Assembly (NCBI GenBank): GCA_002291495.1
Contig: DBAE01000097.1
Location: 1 to 7,737, forward strand
Source of the DNA: Bacteriovoracaceae bacterium UBA1018
Lineage (GTDB): Bacteria; Bdellovibrionota; UBA1018
Length of the DNA: 7,737 nucleotides
Direction: 5' to 3'
The translations under genes and the position numbers were made by a program. A model generated the notes under the pieces. It was not told the origin of the DNA. It was given only the letters and a program-made list of their open reading frames with translations, and did no database searches. This document shows positions 1-4,490 of this stretch, one piece after another (within the stretch, counting starts at the first letter, position 1; the number at the start of each line of letters is the position of its first letter).

Positions 1-43
1 TTTGAACTCAGGTAATTGAAAGATCCAACCGAGAAGCATTTGA

Positions 44-691
44 ATGGCGTGGGATAATATTCCTGATTGGGCAGTTATGGTTACCGATTCTCTCCTTCAA
101 GCGTTGAAGGAAAGAGATCCGTACACCTATGGGCATTGTAAGAGAGTTGCACGAAATGCTGCTCTCCTTGCTAAAGCTGCGGGTTTAAACGAATACGAAC
201 AAAAGGTCGTCGAATACGCCAGCATGTTTCATGATCTTGGCAAAATCGGCATCCCAGACAGTGTTCTCCTAAAGCCAGGTCGTTTGACCACTGAAGAACA
301 AGAGATCATTCGTTACCATCCGGTAAAAAGCGCAGAGATCCTTGAGCCCCTGAATAAAATTCCATTCTTCCGAGCAACTCTTCCTGGCGTACTTCATCAT
401 CATGAGCGCATGGACGGACTAGGATACCCTGACGGGATTGCTGGAAACGACATTCCATTGTCAGCTCGTATTATTTTAATTTCCGATACCTTTGATGCAA
501 TGACTTCGACTCGTCCCTATCGTAAAGGGTTACCTTTTGAAGTGGCTTATAAAGAGCTCAAGCAGTTTTCGGGTCGACAATTTGACGCTGACTTAGTCAA
601 AACCTTCCTCCAAGCCCATCCAACCTGGGGCGAGATCGAAAAAGAGATCTCCGAAGAGTTCGTTGCAACGAACTTTAAACGTGCAGCTTAA
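44..691 (+). CDS. Stand-alone HD-GYP domain protein, probable c-di-GMP phosphodiesterase
   Basis: Predicted cytoplasmic metal-dependent phosphodiesterase that hydrolyses cyclic di-GMP. The 215 residues are almost entirely one HD-GYP domain (about 12-190). Visible motifs are H31 in DPYTYGH, the H63-D64 pair with K67 in HDLGKIGIPD, H92, H119-H120-E121, the signature DGLGYPDG (124-131) and D148 in SDTFDAMTSTRPYR. These match the metal ligands and GYP loop of active family members. The residue four before H31 is Tyr27 rather than the Glu of trinuclear enzymes, so a dinuclear site is likelier (inference from family knowledge). There is no receiver, GAF or membrane segment, although many family members carry an N-terminal sensor; regulation may come from a partner. 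The ATG has a weak purine-rich site (GAGAAG, 31-36), and an in-frame TGA directly before it fixes the start. The gene lies 49 bases before a response regulator on the same strand and could share its transcript. Confidence 0.9.
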   Translation: MAWDNIPDWAVMVTDSLLQALKERDPYTYGHCKRVARNAALLAKAAGLNEYEQKVVEYASMFHDLGKIGIPDSVLLKPGRLTTEEQEIIRYHPVKSAEILEPLNKIPFFRATLPGVLHHHERMDGLGYPDGIAGNDIPLSARIILISDTFDAMTSTRPYRKGLPFEVAYKELKQFSGRQFDADLVKTFLQAHPTWGEIEKEISEEFVATNFKRAA

Positions 692-697
692 AAGAAG

Positions 698-725
698 TTT
701 AGCTTTTCCAATAATGTGTTAGACT
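698..725 (+). promoter_or_regulatory. Candidate promoter with extended -10 ahead of the response regulator
   Basis: A weak TTTAGC (698-703) is followed after 16 bases by TAGACT (720-725), which is preceded by TGT and so forms an extended -10. A start near 732 would leave a leader of only about nine bases before the ATG at 741. That fits the absence of any Shine-Dalgarno sequence there and raises the possibility of a near-leaderless mRNA. Both boxes are imperfect, and read-through from the HD-GYP gene is the alternative. Confidence 0.3.
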
Positions 726-740
726 TTCTTTACATAGTTT

Positions 741-1418
741 ATGGAAAAGCATCGACTCCTGATTATCGAAGACAATGCAGATACTCGCCGATTCCTTGAG
801 GCTATGCTCGGAAAGGAATTCGAAGTCATCACTGCTGAAAATGCGGTCATCGGCATCGACTACGCGAGAAACAAATCACCAGACCTGATTTTGCTCGATA
901 TTATGCTTCCGATTCTCAGCGGTTATGATGCCTGCAGCCTTCTCAAGAAGGACGAGAAAACAAAGCGCATTCCAATTATCTTTCTTTCTGCCAAAAACAG
1001 CGTCCCTGATATTACTCAAGGTCTTACGAGTGGAGCTGACGATTACATCCCAAAACCTTTTGATTACAAAGAGCTTGTGGCTCGGATTCAGGCTCGGCTC
1101 CGCAAAGGCGTTGAGAAGGACGCTCAGCCTCTGCAAATTGGCGATCTTCGGATTGATCCAAGTAATCGCGAAGTTTCATTCGCTGGAAAGCGTGCTCAGC
1201 TCACCTTGACTGAGTTTGATATTTTAAGATGCCTCGCATCTAAGGCAGGTACAGTCATTTCACGCGACGAGATTTTGAAAGAAGTCTGGCGCGATGGTTC
1301 TGGTAAAACCAACGATCGTACGATCGATGTTCATATCCGCGCGCTCAGACGCAAGATCCCTGCCCTCACTAAACACGTCATTTCAATCTATGGCGTGGGA
1401 TATAAATACGAGAAATAG
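741..1418 (+). CDS. OmpR/PhoB-family response regulator (receiver + winged helix)
   Basis: DNA-binding response regulator. The N-terminal receiver domain (about 5-120) has the acidic pair E10-D11, the phospho-acceptor D53 in LLDIMLP, the switch serine S83 in FLSAK, and K105 in the PKPF motif. The C-terminal winged-helix domain (about 130-223) has the usual TLTEFDILRCLASKAGTVIS stretch, the recognition helix NDRTIDVHIRALRRKI (191-206) and the closing GVGYKY wing. All residues needed for phosphorylation are present, and 225 residues is the normal family length. No histidine kinase gene lies within the window, so it is an orphan here; its partner, target genes and any link with the HD-GYP protein upstream are unknown. 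The ATG has no purine-rich ribosome site; the 15 bases before it are T-rich. Translation may be leaderless or coupled to upstream translation. Confidence 0.93.
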   Translation: MEKHRLLIIEDNADTRRFLEAMLGKEFEVITAENAVIGIDYARNKSPDLILLDIMLPILSGYDACSLLKKDEKTKRIPIIFLSAKNSVPDITQGLTSGADDYIPKPFDYKELVARIQARLRKGVEKDAQPLQIGDLRIDPSNREVSFAGKRAQLTLTEFDILRCLASKAGTVISRDEILKEVWRDGSGKTNDRTIDVHIRALRRKIPALTKHVISIYGVGYKYEK

Positions 1419-1435
1419 ACGAAACATTTGAAAAA

Positions 1436-1464
1436 TTGACATTTATCGTCAAGATAGCTATGTC
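1436..1464 (+). promoter_or_regulatory. Sigma70-like promoter for the small exported protein
   Basis: A perfect TTGACA (1436-1441) is followed after 17 bases by TATGTC (1459-1464), a weaker -10. Transcription would start near 1471, giving a leader of about 14 bases that contains the ribosome site AGGAG (1474-1478), six bases before the ATG at 1485. The box lies just after the response-regulator stop codon, so the exported protein probably forms its own transcription unit. Confidence 0.55.
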
Positions 1465-1484
1465 TCCCCCCTTAGGAGACGCCT

Positions 1485-2150
1485 ATGCGATTAGTTTTAC
1501 TTAGTCTTTGTGTATTAAGTACCCAATCAACCTTAGCTCAATCTTTTACTCAAAGTGACATTCGACCCAATTTAGTTCAAAGCGATCGTACTTATAGTAT
1601 TTCTACTCGCCTCCTAGCTAATAATGACGTGAACAGCGAGGCTCATTTTGATCGCCTCAAAAAGCTTTTTCAAGAAAGCACGATCTTTCACACTCAAACC
1701 GAACTAGGACTTGAAGACCCTGCCACCGTCGTGAAAAGAGCTACTCAAATCATCTCGTCCCGGAACTTACCTGAAATAACCCGTATACCTACTGAAACTT
1801 ACTGGGCTTGCGAGAGCGCCTCTACTGCACAGTATAATGTTCCAATTTTACCGGGTGAGAAGTGCGCATGTTATGGAAAACTCTCTCAGACCAATTTCAT
1901 ATTTCTCTATGATGCTAAAACTGGACTACTCGCTAGCTTCGAAGCCGCCGAGCAAGGCTTCGAAAACGGAAAAATTGAATCTACAGGCTTAACATTTTCC
2001 AACGGAGATGACATTCTTCTTCAGTTTAAACTCGCTCCAAATAATCTTTCTATCGTCGGTGAAGAAAAACGCACCGAAGACGGAAAGGTTAAAACCGTCA
2101 GATACTATCAGTGTTTTGATACTCGTATACCAATTCCCACTGACTATTAA
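1485..2150 (+). CDS. Small exported protein of unknown family with four cysteines in the mature part
   Basis: I do not recognise the family. Residues 1-18 form a short Sec-type signal peptide (MRLVLLSLCVL core) with a likely cleavage after TLA, before Gln19, and no lipobox, so the product is probably a soluble periplasmic or secreted protein of about 200 residues. The first half (about 45-95) looks helical and polar. The second half (about 105-215) looks beta-rich, with strands such as TNFIFLYDAKTGLLASFEA and DDILLQFKLA. The mature chain has exactly four cysteines: C109, C127, C129 and C210. The CxC pair at 127/129 in GEKCACYG could be part of a disulfide-bonded or metal-binding site. No catalytic motif is evident. 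The start is well supported by AGGAG six bases upstream and by a promoter directly before it. It converges on the kinase gene with a 20-base gap. Confidence 0.8.
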   Translation: MRLVLLSLCVLSTQSTLAQSFTQSDIRPNLVQSDRTYSISTRLLANNDVNSEAHFDRLKKLFQESTIFHTQTELGLEDPATVVKRATQIISSRNLPEITRIPTETYWACESASTAQYNVPILPGEKCACYGKLSQTNFIFLYDAKTGLLASFEAAEQGFENGKIESTGLTFSNGDDILLQFKLAPNNLSIVGEEKRTEDGKVKTVRYYQCFDTRIPIPTDY

Positions 2151-2170
2151 TGAAAGTTAGATTTTTAGGA

Positions 2171-4126
2171 CTACTTCCCTGCTGATGCAGGGGCGCGTGG
2201 ACTTAAGCCGCCCTTAATCAATGCGACCTTGTTTTCCTCAACGCTCAAAATTTCGACTCGCTCGAGATCTAGGACGTTATTGAGAAGTTTCACGGTGTAT
2301 TTGCCGATGGGAAGCTTCTCGTTTTCAAACGGCGCATTTTTAACTGCCCAAACTTTACCATCGACCATAATCGTCGCTTCGGCACTCGGCGTGGTGTAGA
2401 TGGTTAAGAAACCAAACTTCTCTGGATCTAAGGCGATGTCCATTGGATATTCACTGATCTGACCCAACTGCAAAGACTCCAGAGAGAATTCACGTCTAAA
2501 GGTCTTAAATCCAGGCTTCGTAATGACAAGTTCAAGTGGAGTATCCATTTGAGCCTGAATATCTGGACGTGAAGAGTCAGTACTGCGTCCATTCAACGAA
2601 ATATTTGCACCGGGTCCCGAAGGAAACAGATTAATTTTGAGTGTGACAGCCTTTGAGTTCCCCTTATGGCCAGGATCAGTGGCCGTACTGATTGCTTCTG
2701 GAGCAACATGTGTCGGCTGAGCTGCGCGCGGGATTGAGCTCACGGTAGCTCGCTTATTACCCTCTAACATTGCAGAGATGCGATCGCTGATTCCAGGAAT
2801 CCTCAGTCCCATCTGCGGACCAACAAAAACAACACCTAAAAGTGCGGCTGCTACGGCTAATCCGACTTTCAGCATGCTTCCAGGAACGGGTTGTTCTGTC
2901 GAGCGAGAGGTTTGAGTGGATCGACTGAGTTCAGGTCTGGTACGCGCGACTCTTTCGATTGGAAGATTATCAAACTCGACTTTAGTTTGTTTGATCTCTT
3001 GTTGATCAACTTTAAATTCAGCGGCTTTTTTAATGGTCTGAGCGTCTACGTAAGTAGTCGTGTCTTCTTTTCTAATCACCGTAGACGACCCTAACTCTAC
3101 TTTCGGCGTATGAATGATGACGTCATTATTAGCCAAAAGGAGCTCTACTTGATCATTGAGTCTTTTGATCTTTTTACGATCTTCGACGATCTCATTCTTA
3201 AACAGGCTTTTTGCAGCAAAAGAAAGGTCCGATTGCGTAAAATCAGGTGCGTAGATGTTTAGAAATTTTCTCAAGGCACGTTGAAGTTCTTCGGCAGTTT
3301 GAAAACGTTTTTCTTTTTGCTTCGCTAGCATTTTCAGGACGATTTGGTCGATCTCTTTAGGTACTTTTGGGTTCACCGTGGACGGTGGTTTTACCGAAGT
3401 ACTACAACTTTCAATCTGCTTTAAGATTGCCAGGTCATTTTCGCCTGCGAAGAGCTTTTTGCTTGTGAGAAGTTCCCAAAATACAATTCCAAGAGCAAAG
3501 ATATCACAACGTCCATCCAGTGGATCTCCCGAGATCTGTTCCGGAGAAAGATAGCTTGGCTTACCTTTAATTACTCCTGCTCGAGTGTGTTCACTATTGG
3601 TTGTGGCTTTTGCGATACCAAAGTCGATGACTTTGACGGCGCCTTCAAATGAGATCAGAATGTTTTGAGGACTAATATCGCGATGAACGATATTAAGTGG
3701 CGCACCAGTGATCTTATCTTTGTAAGAATGTGCGTAATGCAACCCTGCGGCTGATTGCTCCATGATCGCAACTGCTAGCTCAACGGGGAAGCTCTGCTTT
3801 TGTTCATTATACTTATTTAAAAGCTGTCTAAGATTTTTTCCGTCTACCAGCTCCATCGCAATGTAAGGTTGGTTTTGCTCTTCACCAAAGTCATAAACTT
3901 GAACAATGTTTGCGTGATTAAAGCCCATGGTGACTTTGATTTCAGATTTGAACATCTGCAAAAATTCGGAGTTCGCATCAAAGCCTGCTTGAATACGTTT
4001 AATGACGATCAAACGACCCGCACCATCGACCGAGGCCATGCGCGCACGATAAATTTCGGCCATTCCCCCTTGAGCGATCTGATCGAGGAGAAAGTAGCGT
4101 CCAAATTTTTTCAGGACTTCAGTCAT
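2171..4126 (-). CDS. Membrane Ser/Thr protein kinase with two PEGA-like C-terminal domains
   Basis: Hanks-type (PknB-like) kinase of 651 residues. The catalytic domain (about 9-290) has a glycine loop IAQGGMAEIY (17-26), the ATP lysine K43 in VIK, the helix-C glutamate E62, the catalytic loop HRDISPQN (148-155) with D150 and N155, DFG (168-170), and SPE (194-196) where APE is usual. All core catalytic residues are present, and Arg before the catalytic Asp marks an RD kinase, likely controlled through its activation loop (171-193). A polar linker (about 295-412) precedes one membrane helix (about 417-435). Two beta domains follow, about 494-566 and 572-638, each with a PEGA-like turn ending in a short hairpin (ANISLNG and ATIMVDG). 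Kinase inside and PEGA domains in the periplasm is the expected topology. GGAG four bases before the ATG supports the start. The kinase is transcribed away from a large exported protein, a possible partner. Confidence 0.92.
   Translation of the reverse strand: MTEVLKKFGRYFLLDQIAQGGMAEIYRARMASVDGAGRLIVIKRIQAGFDANSEFLQMFKSEIKVTMGFNHANIVQVYDFGEEQNQPYIAMELVDGKNLRQLLNKYNEQKQSFPVELAVAIMEQSAAGLHYAHSYKDKITGAPLNIVHRDISPQNILISFEGAVKVIDFGIAKATTNSEHTRAGVIKGKPSYLSPEQISGDPLDGRCDIFALGIVFWELLTSKKLFAGENDLAILKQIESCSTSVKPPSTVNPKVPKEIDQIVLKMLAKQKEKRFQTAEELQRALRKFLNIYAPDFTQSDLSFAAKSLFKNEIVEDRKKIKRLNDQVELLLANNDVIIHTPKVELGSSTVIRKEDTTTYVDAQTIKKAAEFKVDQQEIKQTKVEFDNLPIERVARTRPELSRSTQTSRSTEQPVPGSMLKVGLAVAAALLGVVFVGPQMGLRIPGISDRISAMLEGNKRATVSSIPRAAQPTHVAPEAISTATDPGHKGNSKAVTLKINLFPSGPGANISLNGRSTDSSRPDIQAQMDTPLELVITKPGFKTFRREFSLESLQLGQISEYPMDIALDPEKFGFLTIYTTPSAEATIMVDGKVWAVKNAPFENEKLPIGKYTVKLLNNVLDLERVEILSVEENKVALIKGGLSPRAPASAGK
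2177..2192. other. Perfect 6-bp hairpin at the very end of the kinase gene
   Basis: CCCTGC and GCAGGG form a perfect six-base stem around a TGAT loop, inside the last codons of the kinase and 27 bases past the stop of the converging small exported gene. Neither strand shows a T-tract after it, so it is not a standard intrinsic terminator. It may still slow polymerase at this junction, or be chance. Confidence 0.3.
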
Positions 4127-4210
4127 AGCGCTCCACGCAAGAATAAGTACTTAGTAGTCTCAAGAGATTTATCGGTACCTCGCCTACGAACCTTAACGAA
4201 AAGGTGCCCG

Positions 4211-4238
4211 GTTCTATTTTGCCATTCGTGCGCGTCAA
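4211..4238 (-). promoter_or_regulatory. Candidate promoter for the kinase gene
   Basis: On the minus strand TTGACG (4238-4233) is followed after 16 bases by TAGAAC (4216-4211). A start near 4204 would give a leader of about 78 bases before the kinase ATG. The -35 is good (five of six) and the -10 moderate (four of six). It is the best pair I found on this strand in the region. Confidence 0.38.
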
Positions 4239-4316
4239 TTTTGCTAAGTCGGCGTATTTTAGGTGTTTTCAAAGTTTTCGCAGTATGGCATAAAACAAGG
4301 CCGTTCGTTCGCACTG

Positions 4317-4345
4317 GAGTCGCTCTGCCGATGGCGCCTCTTTTT
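4317..4345 (+). terminator. Terminator-like hairpin inside the divergent region
   Basis: GAGTCGC (4317-4323) pairs with GCGCCTC (4334-4340) with one mismatch across a ten-base loop, and TTTTT (4341-4345) follows directly. On the plus strand this resembles a weak intrinsic terminator. No annotated gene upstream needs it, so it could end a small RNA or stop antisense transcription coming through the kinase promoter. It may also be chance. Confidence 0.25.
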
Positions 4346-4367
4346 AACAGGTAAACGAACGCATACG

Positions 4368-4392
4368 TTAACTATCAGAAATGATTAACTAT
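4368..4392. repeat. Direct repeat TTAACTAT, two copies 17 bases apart
   Basis: The octamer TTAACTAT occurs at 4368-4375 and again at 4385-4392, about 45-70 bases upstream of the -35 of the exported-protein promoter. Paired direct repeats at this distance can be activator sites. The 17-base period differs from the 10-11 base spacing common for OmpR/PhoB-type regulators, so no specific regulator is proposed. Confidence 0.35.
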
Positions 4393-4413
4393 TTTAGGAA
4401 AATCACAAGACAA

Positions 4414-4426
4414 AGCGCGGTGCGCT
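4414..4426. promoter_or_regulatory. GC-rich palindrome just upstream of the exported-protein promoter
   Basis: AGCGC-GGT-GCGCT is a perfect five-base inverted repeat around three bases. It ends eight bases before the -35 box at 4435 and stands out in AT-rich surroundings. It could be an operator for a dimeric regulator; no family can be assigned. Confidence 0.3.
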
Positions 4427-4434
4427 AATTATAT

Positions 4435-4463
4435 TTGATCATATGAGTCAAGTATGTTACATT
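4435..4463 (+). promoter_or_regulatory. Extended -10 promoter for the large exported protein
   Basis: TTGATC (4435-4440) and TACATT (4458-4463) are separated by 17 bases, and TGT directly precedes the -10, making it an extended -10. A start near 4470 would give a leader of about 21 bases, ending with GGAGG ahead of the ATG at 4491. The palindrome TCATATGA (4439-4446), flanked by TTGA and TCAA, overlaps the -35 and spacer and could bind a regulator. Confidence 0.55.
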
Positions 4464-4480
4464 CTCGCCGCCTAGTTTTT

Positions 4481-4485
4481 GGAGG
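4481..4485 (+). promoter_or_regulatory. Ribosome binding site that sets the start of the large exported protein
   Basis: GGAGG lies five bases before the ATG at 4491. A longer reading from the TTG at 4479 would place this site inside the coding region and add four residues (MEDK) with no ribosome site of their own. The ATG start gives a typical MKKNLK signal-peptide beginning, so it is preferred. Confidence 0.85.
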
Positions 4486-4490
4486 ATAAA

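Larger units (their letters stand above)
4127..4490. other. Divergent regulatory region between the kinase and the large exported protein
   Basis: About 360 bases without a convincing gene. It contains candidate promoters for both flanking genes (listed separately), a terminator-like hairpin, an 8-base direct repeat, a GC-rich palindrome, and a 7-base inverted pair (GTTCGTT at 4303-4309, AACGAAC at 4354-4360). The segment nearest the exported protein (4363-4463) is markedly more AT-rich. No tRNA or recognisable riboswitch fold is visible. The length is generous for two simple promoters and leaves room for operators or a small RNA. Confidence 0.6.

Noticed and set aside
692..740. AAAAG...CTTTT short inverted repeat as terminator of the HD-GYP gene
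   Set aside because: The stem is only five A/T-rich pairs with no proper T-tract, too weak to call.
4123..4314. 63-codon reading frame on the minus strand whose stop overlaps the kinase start as ATGA
   Set aside because: It starts with GTG and a poor ribosome site, spans the candidate kinase promoter, and its Arg/Lys-rich product shows no domain. Translational coupling to the kinase is conceivable but unsupported.
3869..4354. 161-codon plus-strand frame over the kinase start and the intergenic region
   Set aside because: It runs antisense to the conserved kinase N-lobe, has no ribosome site and gives a product without recognisable features.
4303..4360. GTTCGTT / AACGAAC inverted pair as a transposon end or attachment site
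   Set aside because: Only seven bases long, with no flanking target duplication and no transposase or integrase nearby.
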